DNA of 64,000 nt from Azorinus chamasolen (lineage: Eukaryota; Mollusca; Bivalvia; Cardiida; Solecurtidae), in NCBI GenBank assembly GCA_963576725.1, contig OY755252.1:44369552-44433551 (forward strand), read 5' to 3'. The notes below the pieces were generated by a model that was not told the origin of the DNA, did not search any database, and was given only the letters and a program-made list of their open reading frames with translations. Positions 1 through 10,877 of the stretch are shown in pieces; positions within the stretch are counted from its first letter, which is position 1; each line of letters starts with the position of its first letter. A program made the translations under genes and the position numbers.

Positions 1-89
1 TCCAGCACCCTCGCAGACTTCCAGGATCCCCGTAGTATGAACACAGACAATTGTGACCATGGCAGAAATTGTAGGAATCATATCTATAT

Positions 90-790
90 TATTCAATAAA
101 CAATCAGGGCAGACCTTGCTCCTACAGGAGCGTCTGATCTGGGTCTACTTTGTTTTCAAATGCGTGAAATGGCGTCAATATGAGGGAATAGGTTATAATG
201 AAACGTAGAAGGTGGAACATTGTAGCCATTTTAGAAATAAAGAAACAGAACTATCAAATTCCATTAGCAAACAGAGCAGACCCTGATAAGACCTATAGGA
301 ACCGTCTGATCTGGGTATTTTCTGTGTGAAAAGGCGTCAGAATGCGCATCTGACAATCAAAAGGCAAGTATTTTATGAACACGATGTCAATCAGTACATA
401 TACATGTATATCAGTGGTTAGCGCATTTGCATATCCTCTTCTTCAGGTTCTTCGGGTTTCACCCCGCATGAATAATCACAGAACCAAACATCAGAGACCC
501 GCGGAAAGTCATTTGTATAACCATTTACTCCGTATATAAGCCTTTTAACCATTTTCCTGTTCTATGTTTATTCCAAATTTCGATACTTACTAATGACATA
601 TGGAAGATGGAAAGTTGTAGCAATATTAGAAAGTACACAAAAAGATCTTTCTAATTCTAATAGCAAACAGAGCAGACCCTGATCAGAAGGCTTCTACAGG
701 AGTCGTCTAATCTGGATCATCTCTGTTTGCAAATGCGTGAAAAGGCGTTTATATGAACAAAGGGTTATAATGCCTTTTCGAACAGAGTCC
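90..790. repeat. Decayed P1 MITE copies
   Basis: Three eroded palindromic cores can be seen near 108-160, 275-330 and 670-740. Each has GACCCTGAT on one side and ATCTGGGT/ATCTGGAT on the other, flanked by GCAAACAGAG and CTCTGTTTGCAAATGCGTG. No open reading frame of interest lies here. Confidence 0.6.
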
Positions 791-837
791 ACCCAGATCA
801 ATCGACTCCTGTAATGACCGTGTAATCGAGGTCTGTG

Positions 838-985
838 TCCATGCTTATAAAACTTTTAGTTGAGTTTGAGTTCGTTCTCAAGTTTGGGATTGGTCAGATT
901 TGAGCCTTTGGCTCAAATCTGACCAATCAAAAGCTTGAGAACTCAAATCTGACCAATCAAAAGCTTGAGAACTCAAATCAATATT
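838..985. repeat. P7 palindromic repeat
   Basis: TTATAAAACTTTTAGTTGAG is followed by inverted and direct copies of CAAATCTGACCAATCAAAAG around a TTGAGCCTTTGGCTCAA centre. Relatives lie at 29640-29775 and 41165-41310. This is a dispersed hairpin repeat; its ends were not resolved. Confidence 0.6.
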
Positions 986-1212
986 TCCTATGTTCACATG
1001 CCATTATAACAATGCATCCTATCAATATTCATAATGCCAATATGTCATACGTGAATACGTATGGAGTACATGGATACTTTACATGATTGCTGTTTTTCTG
1101 TGTAATATAATAAAGCTTACATAAGATGATAAGAACACTCACGTATGACTTTCATCCAGTATTAAGCAGCCACCTGCCTGAACAGAAGTTCTCAGTTATT
1201 TTTTTTATTAAA
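986..1212. other. AT-rich, no gene seen
   Basis: Low-complexity AT-rich DNA with short palindromes (for example ACGTGAATACGT). No gene is supported. Confidence 0.5.
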
Positions 1213-1416
1213 TTAACCCATTTGCACCCACGATCCTATATATGGGACGTAAGCAAACATAATGCGGCGTCTGATCAGAGTCTACACTGTTTGCTGATAG
1301 GAATTTCAATATAAAACAAAACGAAATTGAAAATTTAGGCCAGACATCCCTTAGATAAAAAATGGACTAATCCAATATATAAGCACGAAAGAATCCACTG
1401 GGAGCAAATGGGTTAA
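1213..1416. mobile_element. TTAA MITE with CCCATTTGCACCCA ends
   Basis: TTAACCCATTTGCACCCA at the left and TGGGAGCAAATGGGTTAA at the right form terminal inverted repeats flanked by TTAA. The interior has a half P1 core (GCGTCTGATCAGAGTCTAC). This fits a piggyBac-type non-autonomous element and it abuts the P5 copy that follows. Confidence 0.65.
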
Positions 1417-1417
1417 G

Positions 1418-1619
1418 CACGGTAAAACCCTTCTAATCCGGACTTTTAGTAGAGGAGAATTTAGATACTCTTATGCAGGTGACTGCTTAATGCATGGTGA
1501 AAGTCATGTCTCCTATAGGAGCTTTCTGCATGACTTTCACCCTGCATTAAGCTGTCACCTGTCTCCAAGACCGATAATTATACTAAATTTAGCATCCGGG
1601 TTCGAGAGGTTCTACTGTA
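1418..1619. mobile_element. P5 MITE
   Basis: The left end CGGTAAAACCCTTCTAATCC and right end GAGAGGTTCTACTGTA form TIRs. The central hairpin pairs CTTAATGCATGGTGAAAGTC with GACTTTCACCCTGCATTAAG around CTCCTATAGGAG. The TA target and CAGT-like ends suggest a Tc1/mariner/pogo-type MITE. Confidence 0.65.
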
Positions 1620-2111
1620 TAAGAGAGGCTGTGCCGTTTTCACTAATTCTGATAGCATTATCATTATTTTTGATACATGTTGCTTTTGGGGGGGAAAAGA
1701 TACACATGTTAGACAACTAGTCGCTTATGTCATTAGCAATCAACAGAATAATTGGCATTTTTCAGACATTTTTAAGAACAAAAAATTAGCTTTAGCGTAA
1801 TAACGTGACTGTTGCACTTTTAGAGGATGCTGCACGCGATGTGCATGTGTTTGTGTGTTTACATGTTTTCAAGACGCCTTTAAGTGCCAGCTATCAATTT
1901 AATATCTAAAACACAATCATGAGTATTTTATATGAAAATAAACAACAAAGTGAGGATTACTTTGCCATGGAAAACCCGATACAAACGAGCCATCGAGTCA
2001 CAAGACAGATGTTACTGGAATTTCAAATACGTAGACAGTTCTATCCCGTGTCCCACTGTAATAATAATGCTTGCTCAGAATTGGATCCGATGAAATTTTG
2101 ACCGTTTCCAA
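1620..2111. other. No gene seen
   Basis: AT-rich interval. Short open frames here show no recognisable domain, no codon bias and no family members elsewhere in the window. Confidence 0.5.
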
Positions 2112-2510
2112 ATATAGTAAAACCACTCTAAACTGGAATTCAAGTAGAGAATAGTTCAGAACTGCTTAGGCAGATGACTGTTTAATGCAGGGTGAAAGTC
2201 ATGCAGAAATCTTCTAGGGGTATTTTCTGCATGACTTTCACCCTGCATTAACCCTTTCGCTGCCAATGCCGGATCTGTGATTACCTATGCAAACAGTTTG
2301 GATCCAGCTGAGACGCCGAGTAACTCGGCGTCTCATCAGGATCCAAACTGTTTGTTACTGTTACTATGTTTTTGAAACAAAAATGAAGACAATCAAAAGA
2401 ATGAAATTTTATAGCAGACGACAAAGTTAGCAGACGACAGAGTTTGGCAGCGAAAGGGTTAAGCTGTCATCTGTCTCTTAGAACCACGCTTTGAGAAACT
2501 GTAAACTGTA
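2112..2510. mobile_element. P5 MITE interrupted by a P2 MITE
   Basis: P5 arms (AATGCAGGGTGAAAGTCATGCAG and its complement) surround CTTCTAGGGGTATT. The right arm stops at CCCTGCATTAA and resumes after the nested element as TTAAGCTGTCATCTGTCTC, matching the intact arm at 1540-1563. The P5 copy is therefore older than the P2 copy inside it. Confidence 0.75.
2248..2462. mobile_element. P2 MITE nested in P5
   Basis: It begins TTAA CCCTTTCGCTGCCAATGCC and ends TTGGCAGCGAAAGGG TTAA. The core is GGATCCAGCTGAGACGCC...GGCGTCTCATCAGGATCC. Because the uninterrupted P5 arm has a single TTAA at this point, the TTAA on both sides is a true target-site duplication, which places P2 with piggyBac-type elements. 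Confidence 0.85.
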
Positions 2511-3118
2511 AACTGTTTTATTTGATTAAACGCCTATTTCTATGATAGATACATATTCAATGGCGTTGTACATATAATATATAACATATAAACACAAATT
2601 GAAATATTTATGATAACTAAAATGTCCTAAATGACCCAGATTTCTGTTAAACATGTATATGGTACACCTCATAATACACAAACAGAAACTTAAATATCTA
2701 CATAATTTCTAAGATTACATGCAATATTTTGAAATATACATCGATCAATTAAGATATATATTATACAACTTAAATATTAAAACCTAACCTAAAATGTAAA
2801 AGCAACATAAATTATGTATAGTACCACGCTAAATTAAAACAGTGTGTAAAACTCTCTAAAATAGTGGGTTTTCAGTTGTTTTTTAAACAAGTCCAAGGAA
2901 GCCGATTGTCTGATGGTCAGCGGAAGCTTATTCCATAGATTTGGTCCTACGGTACTGAAACTTCTGTCACAAAATGTTTTCCGTTTGTTAAATGGAACGA
3001 CAAATAACAATTCTGCAGTGTCTGAAGAGCGCAAACCCGCTCTCCTTGGAGTTTGTTTATTTAAAAGTTCTCTAAGATATACCGGGGCATTACCTAAACT
3101 ATTGACCAATTTACTCCA
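2500..3118 (-). mobile_element. 5'-truncated LINE tail with 3' UTR
   Basis: On the minus strand the last ~95 codons of a non-LTR retrotransposon ORF2 (2834-3118) are followed by ~330 nt of AT-rich 3' UTR and an AATAAA signal at 2522-2517. The upstream part is missing and replaced at 3118 by palindromic MITE sequence. Truncation from the 5' side is normal for LINEs copied by target-primed reverse transcription. Confidence 0.75.
2834..3118 (-). pseudogene. LINE ORF2 C-terminal fragment
   Basis: This fragment is the C-terminal end of a CR1/jockey-group ORF2 polyprotein. The translated segment has the pattern seen in these tails: LRSSDTAELL, then VPFNKRKTFCDRSFSTVGPN, LWNKLPLTIRQS and FKKQLKTHYF. 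The equivalent stretch in the larger LINE here (57150-57300) reads FLPSVINMWNSLPQDIKSSG then FKKSLDK, so the two are homologous but from different families. No endonuclease or reverse-transcriptase motif is left, so the piece cannot be active. The first few codons of the open frame (MDPDET) come from the adjacent MITE, not from the LINE. Frame and stop are intact, suggesting a fairly recent insertion. Confidence 0.8.
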
Positions 3119-3180
3119 TGTCTCATCTGGGTCCAAGCTGTTTGCAAATGCGAGTCAGCTCGCGAATAACGGGAGAAGCG

Positions 3181-3415
3181 TTAACACTTTCCCTCATATA
3201 AACGTGTTTTCACGCATTTGCAAACAAAGTAGACCCAGATCAGACGGCTCCTATAGGATCTACTCTGTTTGCTGATGTAATTTGAAAGATATGTTTCTTT
3301 AGTGTCTAAAATGGCTACAATGCTCCACCTTTCATATTTCATTACAACGTTTTTGTCCATTAATATACAGCAGGTATTGAAATTCGGAATAAACATAGAA
3401 CAGGGAAAGAGTTAA
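3181..3415. mobile_element. P1 MITE, long form
   Basis: It runs from TTAACACTTTCCCTC to GGGAAAGAGTTAA. It contains CACGCATTTGCAAACAAAGT, the left core arm GTAGACCCAGATCAGACGGC and then ATCTACTCTGTTTGCTGATG. The right arm is partly deleted, so the hairpin is incomplete. Confidence 0.7.
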
Positions 3416-3682
3416 TATTCTTCACACACCCTCAAAATAGGAGACGGTAAATACAGTAGAAATATACAGTTGAAAATGAAATGTTGATACCCGAGATATC
3501 GAGGATGAGTACTACTTTATACTATTATTTTCCTAGTTTTAATGATTTAAGAAAAACGCATATAAAAGAATACTTTTATGAAAGAACAAAATTTGTAAAA
3601 GTTTGAAAACTTTTGCCAGTTACTGCAGTCCACGATAAATGCTTAAGACTGTTGCTTTGAAGAAGAGAAGCCTTTTAGCTGG
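3416..3682. other. Left flank of the 11-kb element pair
   Basis: AT-rich sequence with no gene seen. It ends in TTTTAGCTGG immediately before the AAATAC hexamer. Confidence 0.5.
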
Positions 3683-3688
3683 AAATAC

Positions 3689-4220
3689 TATGGAAAGCCA
3701 TTGGGGACCCCCGCTTCTTAGCACTATTTTCTATACAAAATAAGAAACTGCGCAATTTTCCAATTAATAAGCAGCGCCATTGGAGACCCCGCTTCTTAAC
3801 TCTATTTTCTATACAAAATAAGAACCTGCGCAATTTTCCAGTAATAAGCATCATGTCTGCTTAGCGAATAACAAGTTCGGGTTCTTATAATAACTGGCGA
3901 GTTTGCTAAGGATTCCCGAACTTACGGAACGTTCTTCTAAATCATACATTAATAAGCAGCATGTCAGCTTATTAGCGATCGCGAAGTTAGTTCTTTATTC
4001 CATATAAATTTAGTAAGCGGCAGGTCCTCTCGATTAGCGACTTTTAACATGTTCGTGGTTCTTATAACAACAGGCGAGTTTGCATAAGATTCTCCAACTT
4101 ACGGAACATTGTTCTAAACTCTAAACATTAAGAAGCAGCATTTTTTAGCGAGCGCCCTTAGTTCTTTATTCCATATAAAATTAGTAAGCGGCAGGTCCGC
4201 TTGATTAACAGCGATATTCC
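3689..4220 (+). repeat. Left TIR of copy 1
   Basis: Three modules recur: (a) TTCTTATAACAACTGGCGAG ... CGAACTTACGGAACGTTGTTC; (b) AAGCAGCATGTCAGCTTATT then AGCGATCGC; (c) GTTAGTTCTTTATTCCATAT then AGTAAGCGGCAGGTCC. The same order appears inverted in the right TIR, and the set occurs about twice in the left arm. Confidence 0.75.
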
Positions 4221-4360
4221 TTGTTAATTCTACTATTAAAAGTCAATGGATAAATATTAACAGCGGAGATATTTTATCCCGCACTTAGCCGCTTAGCTCT
4301 AAATTTTAATGATCATTAACGAGACATGAAGATATATATTCTCGCGCTTAGATAGACTTC

Positions 4361-4680
4361 TTAGCTCCAACCAATCAGAAGTAGCGTTACTGATTGTTCT
4401 ATATTTAAAACAAGCTGCGCATGCGCAGCTTGATCAGAGGAATTTGCAATAGATTCTAATCGACCCGATTCTAATGGCCTGGATTGACTCGGCGCTTTGA
4501 GCAGTGGACATGATGAAAATATATTGTTCTGACAGTGAACGAATATGTACACATTGGGGGAATGTCTGAACAAAGGATATATCTGGCGTCGCTTGTTTCT
4601 ATGAGGCTGCACGGTAAGTGTAACAGGAAAACCGAAAGTAGGTCAGGATCATTATTTGATAAGTTTTGGTAGTAGGTTGG
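4361..4680. other. Subterminal unique segment with GCGCATGCGC palindrome
   Basis: Next to the TIR is ACCAATCAGAAGTAGCGTTA followed by AAGCTGCGCATGCGCAGCTT, a 20-bp perfect palindrome. The same segment sits at 15354-15665 in copy 2. Its proximity to the TIR suggests a promoter or binding site, but nothing proves this. Confidence 0.4.
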
Positions 4681-5020
4681 TGTGCATTTGATGTGTTTCT
4701 GTTATGAACGAATGGAAATAGAAACACATGTCAAATTAATGATGGTATACATATATTCTAAATGAAGTAGCTTTTTTACATGTGCATATATTTTGCATTG
4801 GGTTCCACGAGGAGCACGTACATTCATTTCTCGAGCCACACTAGAGTTATAGCCTGAAATTGTATGATAATAGTACTGTTAAAAAGCCTTACAATCCTAT
4901 CATATCGATATAAATTTTATCTTTTAAGCTTCTAATGACCCGACTGCTGCTACAAAACCTTGATCTCTATACGCAAAGGCATTCATTTTAAACCTGTTAC
5001 CTGAATGAAATAGTTTTTCA
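4679..5020. repeat. Copy-1-specific insertion
   Basis: This ~340-bp stretch has no counterpart in copy 2, where sequence similar to 4678 joins directly to that at 5021 (near 15663). It is AT-rich with no reading frame. Either it inserted in copy 1 or was deleted from copy 2. Confidence 0.6.
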
Positions 5021-6717
5021 AACAGAGTATACCCAGATCAAATGGCAGCTGTAGGATCTGTCTGATCAGGGTATGATCTGTTTGCTCATGAAATAATATA
5101 GATCTGATTCTACAATATCTGCCACGGCAGCAACACAGGTGTTCGCGCGTGCTACCTATCCTATGATATATTTTGACACCGAGAGGCGTTTGTCAGAAAC
5201 TGGTTGTTATGCTATATTTTGATGATTTGACCATATGTATGCATGTTTTAGTGTCTTTTATTCATTTTTTGTGTTGTAGGGCTATAGAGAGGGGTTGGGG
5301 GACGAGGGGGGGGGGGGGGGGGTAGCACGCACCGAACACCTCTGGGCAGCAATATAGCCCGCCCTTACATGATGTCATAAAACTATCAAAGATAAATATT
5401 AATAGATCTACAAATACATTAATTATTTCTTGATAAATATTAATTAAACATTAATCAGGTAAAAGGCTATAAAACATGTTTGAATAAAACCTGATTTAAT
5501 CTAAAATGTTTGGGGAAAACGATTTAGTCTGAGAGGTAATGACATATTAAATCTTTATTTCATAGAAACACATTTCCATGCATTTGAAAACAGTATAGAT
5601 CTAGACCAAGATCAGACAGTTACTATGGGGACTGTCTGATCAGGGTCTGTCCTGTTTGCTTATGGTACAATCCAACATATATAGAGCTGATTCTACAGTT
5701 TCTGTCTAACCCAGAACTTCCTCTGTTCATATGCTGGGTTTGTTTTGTATTTTTTAAAAACATTTTAATTAATATTCATTAATTCTATAATTAAACAAAG
5801 ACAGACATTTTACAATTAGATCTACATTATGTTGTAAACAAACAGAGCAGATCCTGATTAGACAGCTCTTACAGAAGTTGTCTAATCTGGGTCAACTCTG
5901 TTTGCAAATGGGAAGAAAACATATTTATTGAGTAAAGTGTTAAGTAATATATATATATATTTTCATTGACATACATATAATTAATAATTTATTTAATGTA
6001 ACACTTTACCCATTCCCTGTTGTATCTTTAAGCCTATTTCATTACCTACTTATATAACATTCAGGGACCAGATAGATGCATGTATCATGAAATATGGAAA
6101 GTGTAGTATTGTAGTCATTTAGAAACTATAGAATCAGATCTACCAAATTCAATAATCAAACAGCAGACCCTGATCAGACTGAGCTCTTACAGAAGCCATC
6201 TGATTTGGGTCAACTCTGTTTGCAAATGGATGAAAGGCGTTTATATCAAGGGAAGGGTTACATAAGTGTCAAAAAGCAGTCTGCTTAAAATATTTAACCA
6301 TTTCTTTGTTGACTATTCAGGTAAAAAATCATGAATATTTATAAACTGATTTTTTATAAGTGGTTTATGTACACCGGAGTTTTTGGTATTGATAAAGTCA
6401 GATCTATGACATTTGCAGAAGCAAACTAAAGCAGACCCTGATCCAGTATGATCTGGGTCTACTATATTTGCAAAGGTGTGAATAAGCATTGATCTTTATG
6501 AAGGAGAGTGTTAATATTGATTTTTCACAGGTAGCCAAACTTTGTGGATCCTATCAGGACGACATGAATTTGGATCCAGACTGCATATGTTAACACAAAA
6601 TTCTTGCTAAAATGCATTTAGTAAAATATTCTATAGTAGTTGTGCCATAGTTTTCATAGGGTCTATTGCAATGAGTTACTTGATTATGGTTTTCATGTTT
6701 ATTTTTCATATTATTAG
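5021..6717. repeat. P1-type hairpins inside copy 1
   Basis: Palindromic cores of P1 type lie near 5025-5095, 5590-5665, 5840-5905, 6165-6235 and 6425-6480, each with GCAAACAG / CTGTTTGC flanks. A G-run interrupted by little else lies at 5304-5322. All have counterparts in copy 2 (15675-17170). Confidence 0.6.
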
Positions 6718-9334
6718 GTTTGAAGGCCGGTGGTGTCTGAGAAAGGCAGTTGTCTCAAGGTGAATGGCTTGAGTAAAAGATACCCATGGTAAGTTTATAA
6801 ACTAAGGCAAACAAAATAAGTCTTACTGTACTTGACAATTCTGCCTTTACAAGTAGAGTAATTTCAGATCACTCAGATCAGAGATCTATTCTATTTGCTA
6901 AACCCTACACCATTACCACCTTTGCAAACAGTTAAACCAAATCAGATGGATCCAGTAGGGTCTACTCAGTTAGCTTTTGCAAATCAGATAAACCAGCAGG
7001 GTGTGCTCCATTTGTTTTGCAAAAACTTGGGCCAATAGTATACAGTACAACCTCTCTAAACAGGACGTTAAAGTGTAAATATTGGTCTAAGAAACAAGTG
7101 GCAGCTTCTTGCAAGGTGAAAGTCATGCAGAAAGCTCATCTATCGTGACCATCACAATGAATTCATCCTTTTATATTTCTGATACAATTTAATATTCATT
7201 GGATGGAGTAATATATGGATATAGTAATAAGCTTAGTATTTGATTTACAAGTAAAAAATGTTAATATGTTTGAAATAGTATATACATGATGTGTATAAAG
7301 TATTGTGCATTGAAGTGATATATAAATGCTGATAGTTGCACATGGAGAAAAGCTGTGTTGTTTGCAAACAGTGTAAGTACACAGACCATACATCATATCA
7401 GAGATGATTGTTATGTACAATGTACTGATTAGGTTCTATCCTGTATAGTAATTTACAGAATTCTGCCTATGCTGATAAGCATGATATAAACACTTGCTTC
7501 AATGAAATGGGGATATTAAATGTAGAAAAGAATACCAAAATTGCATTATTCTTCAGATCTGTCATATATAGCTTTGAGATTTCCAAATATAACATTGCAA
7601 ATTGTGCAGACCTAGATCAGGGGTTACAGAAAATGTTGCATCTAACCAGAATATACACATGTCAGGCATGTAAGCAATTCAGACTAGATTATGGTAAGTT
7701 GTGAACAGTGTAGATCCTGGTTAGATCACATACTTGTCTGATGCAGTTCTAAAGAGTTTGCAATATTATCTGATTGAAAATACCATAGCAGTGTTCTTCC
7801 AAAGTCCTGTCTTCTTCAGTAAGTTGAACACACAAACATTTAACGAGAACACCTGAAGATAGTTCTTTGATTGATTTTTTTTCCATATATCCAGCATTCA
7901 AAGGAAAGAGATTTCCTGCAGTCTTTGGTTAGCAGGTCCAAATACATACTAGCACTACTAAGCAACTTGGAGAAAGGTGAGATAAAAATGAGTGAAAATA
8001 AAACTGTTGCTAGTTATATATACATGTAGTATATTTTACTGATCAATAGAAACCATACATGACATATAATCTCTCATGTAACAGCAACTTCTGAGTGGTC
8101 ATTTAAAGATCAAGGTTAAACATCAACTTTCTAAAACTTTAACCTCAGCCATAAGTATAAGAAAGAGAGAGTTTGGTTTGGGTTTTATCAATTCTTACAT
8201 CATTTTAACAGAACTTCAGTCAAACAGCAACGTCCAGCTAATTGCAGGTAGAGGAAGACCCCAAAGGTTCTTCTGTGCATAGAACAAATTGCATTGTTTC
8301 GTGCACAGAACATCCAGGTAGAACCACCGATCTACTGCAAGTCAGCTGGAAGTCAAGTCAAGTGATTGATTAAGTTATCTATAACTGCTTTGCATTACTT
8401 TGTTCTGCAATAACATTTTACCTCTAAGAGCCACTTTTTATATGTACATGTATATGTTAGATTAAAGTACTTCTTGAATTGCGATTGATTTTTAGTCCCC
8501 TACCAGTGAAATCTGATGGGGACTATAGTTTTTGTGTCACCTGCCGAGAGGCAGTGTGTCACTTAGGGATCACTTTTCCGTCGTCTGTCTGTCCGTCTGT
8601 CTATCCGTCACACTTTTCTTTTTTTTTGGCTGTCATTTCTAAACCAATCATTATAGAGCTTTCATATTTCACACATGGAACAAGCATGAAGAGAGGAAGT
8701 GTCATGCACAAGAGCCATAACTCTAGCATCAATATTTTTGAGTTATTCCCCATTCTCAAGTTTTTGTGTCAGCTGCGAGCAGGTGACACATGTGTTCCTC
8801 CGAACACTCTTGTTTATTCCATCTGTCTGTCTGTCATTCCATATCAATCAATTGATCAGACTTTTTCTTTAATCAGACAGCTGCTTTCTAGTCTTGGTTT
8901 ACTCTTTTTGCAGTGTGAATATTCATCTTTATTAAATAAAAGAAAAGTAAAAGTCATCTCCTTTCATGTTTGTTTACTCTTTAATATGCTTCTACAAAGA
9001 GAGGTACTTCTGTATTATATATCAACTGTTATAAAACGTGAGAATGGTCCTAACTCTTTTAATGCAGGACACAAATGTATTGGTACTTTATGATTTGTGA
9101 ACAGTGTAAGCCCAGATCAGAGAGCTCCTACAGGAACTTTCTGGTCAAGATATGCACTATTTAAGATTTTTATTTAAACTTTCCTACTAAATAGACATAA
9201 ACTCTAAATATTAATGGACCATTCCACTGAAAATTCAGAGGGTTTATATCACACTTGTCTATTATTCAGACTGTACAGGTGCTATTCTGGAGATGGAACC
9301 TACACCAGCTATGCTGAAAGATACACAGAACTGA
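6718..9334 (+). CDS. Candidate three-exon small gene, copy 1
   Basis: Function not recognised. A possible 5' exon (6718-6788) follows TTATTAG and ends ...CCCATG|GTAAGT, so its last three bases could be a start codon. A second exon (7895-7976) follows CCAG, reads HSKERDFLQSLVSRSKYI..., stays open for 27 codons and ends AAAG|GTGAG. A third (9279-9334) follows TGTACAG, continues in phase as AILEMEPTPAMLKDTQN and meets TGA. AATAAA lies downstream at 9551. Together they would give about 46 residues. Between the two copies the second exon differs by two synonymous changes and one E/G change, and the third by P/A. In copy 1 the upstream acceptor candidate CCAG before ATATCC has become CCAT. No domain or signal peptide is apparent. 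It may instead be the tail of a longer gene, a noncoding transcript, or chance. Confidence 0.3.
8494..8850. repeat. GTCCCC-type molluscan repeat with GTCTGTCC run
   Basis: GTCCCCTACCAG...TCTGATGGGGAC forms an imperfect stem, followed by CACCTGCCGAGAGGCAG and a (GTCTGTCC)n-like run, then GTCAGCTGCGAGCAGGTGAC. An open frame of ~200 codons crosses it, but its sequence is that of the repeat rather than a protein. The same block is at 19360-19720. Confidence 0.65.
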
Positions 9335-9339
9335 GAGAA

Positions 9340-9955
9340 TGCTCCACAACAACCTGAAGAACAGATTTGAATAACCAGATGAGTGATCCCCAACAGATCC
9401 CAGGAGGATAGTATCAACCCCCACCCGCCCCAACCAACCAAACAGAGACAAGATATGAAGCATCAGTTCAGCATCAGAGTACTCGGGAGTCGGGACAATA
9501 ATTGACTATCACCTTCTAACATCAATTTGGTGAAAAATATAGACTAACTTAATAAATACTGAGTTAGAAATAAACCATTTGATGTATGGTTACATTACTA
9601 GTAACTTTTGTTTTGACCACAATAATTGAAACAATATCAGAAGCTAAAAAAGTCTTTTGTCTCAGCTGAGTTTATTGGTTTGAATATACATGTATATGAC
9701 AATATAAATATTTCCTGAAAGACTGGTCAGTTATTTTTTACAAACATAATTACATTAGACCTTTCAGTGCCAGTATTGTCGCCTGCTAGGCACATTTTCG
9801 TCTGCTTCAAGTTAGAGTGGGTACTTGTTCAAGTTCTTTACAAAAAGATAATGTGTCAAACAGTTTGGACCCTGATGAAACTGAGTTGCTTGACATCTCA
9901 TCCAAAATGTTTGCATATAATAACACAGACCAGCCTGGTCTGGCAATGAAGAGGT
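9340..9955. other. Interior of 11-kb unit, no gene seen
   Basis: Interval downstream of the candidate third exon holding its AATAAA signal (9551) and AT-rich sequence. No further exon or repeat is convincing. Confidence 0.4.
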
Positions 9956-10140
9956 TAACTCATTCTCTCCTAGACTATGTTTAGACCCAAACTCACTGAA
10001 TAAATCTACTGAAAAGAAAGGAAAGTTTTAGAATTATGTAGTTTTGAAGCCATTGTGATAAATAGAGCATTGCTTCTATGAAGCAAATGCTCAATGTATC
10101 ACAATGGCTTACAAATGACTTTTCTCATATGAGATTGTTT
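9956..10140. mobile_element. P4 MITE, partial
   Basis: TTAACTCATTCTCTCC, then AATAAATCTACTGAAAAG and the hairpin ATTGTGATAAATAGAGCATT...AATGCTCAATGTATCACAATGG match P4. In copy 2 the right arm is deleted (near 20945), so this indel separates the two copies. Confidence 0.65.
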
Positions 10141-10359
10141 TCTGCATATGTCAAGCAGGGTAGACTCTAATAATGTGCAGTGGATGGTGTGGACCTATAC
10201 TATTTGCAAACCCACAATTGCATAACGAAACATTCTAAATATCTGCAATATCTAAAATTTGGACTGTCAGCAACCTTACAATGCCAATCTTTCAGGGTGG
10301 AATAGCCCACTAGTGTTTTTACTATCGAGTTCACTCGGCATGAAATCTTTTACTCGTAA

Positions 10360-10560
10360 TAGATTAATAATAATCTTAATCTTTTACTCCATTAATATGC
10401 CTTAGAGTACACACAGATCAACGGCTCCTATAGGAGCCGTCTGATCAGGGTCTACTCTGTTTGCTTATCATAAATTATTCTACATTTTCTACCATGACTA
10501 ACAATTCCTTTCTTCATGTTAAAAATCAATCTAATTGATCCGGAGTAAATGGTTAAACAT
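10360..10560. mobile_element. P1 MITE copy
   Basis: Core ACACAGATCAACGGCTCC|TATA|GGAGCCGTCTGATCAGGG with CTGTTTGCTTATG flank. The arms differ at the usual CCA/CCT position and at an adjacent AC/CC. Confidence 0.65.
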
Positions 10561-10668
10561 GTTAGATGATTTTCAATGATCGTGTAGACCCTGATTAGAT
10601 GGCTACTCTGGGAGGTTTGCGATCTGTATCTACACTGTTTGCCAGTGACACTGCTTGCACGAAACAAT

Positions 10669-10877
10669 TACAGTAAAACCCCGCTAATGCGACCACCTAA
10701 AAGAGGTATAATTCTGGGTGCTAGATGCAGGTGGTAGCTTAATGCAGGACAAAAGTAATGCAGAAAGCTCCTAGAGGAGCTTTCTGCATTACTTTCATCC
10801 TGCATTAAGCAAGCACCTGCTTATAAAGACAGCCATGTCTAATCATTAAGTGGTCGCATTAGGGAGGCTCTACTGTA
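10669..10877 (+). mobile_element. P5 MITE, well preserved
   Basis: It starts TA CAGTAAAACCCCGCTAATGC and ends GCATTAGGGAGGCTCTACTG TA. The hairpin GACAAAAGTAATGCAGAAAG|CTCCTAGAGGAG|CTTTCTGCATTACTTTCATC is flanked by AGGTGGTAGCTTAATGC and GCATTAAGCAAGCACCTGC. This copy and 21523-21714 serve as the reference for the hypermutated copy at 51186-51404. Confidence 0.8.

Noticed and set aside
8479..9093. 204-codon open frame
   Set aside because: It reads through the GTCCCC/GTCTGTCC repeat, and the matching frame in copy 2 (19399-19961) is broken.
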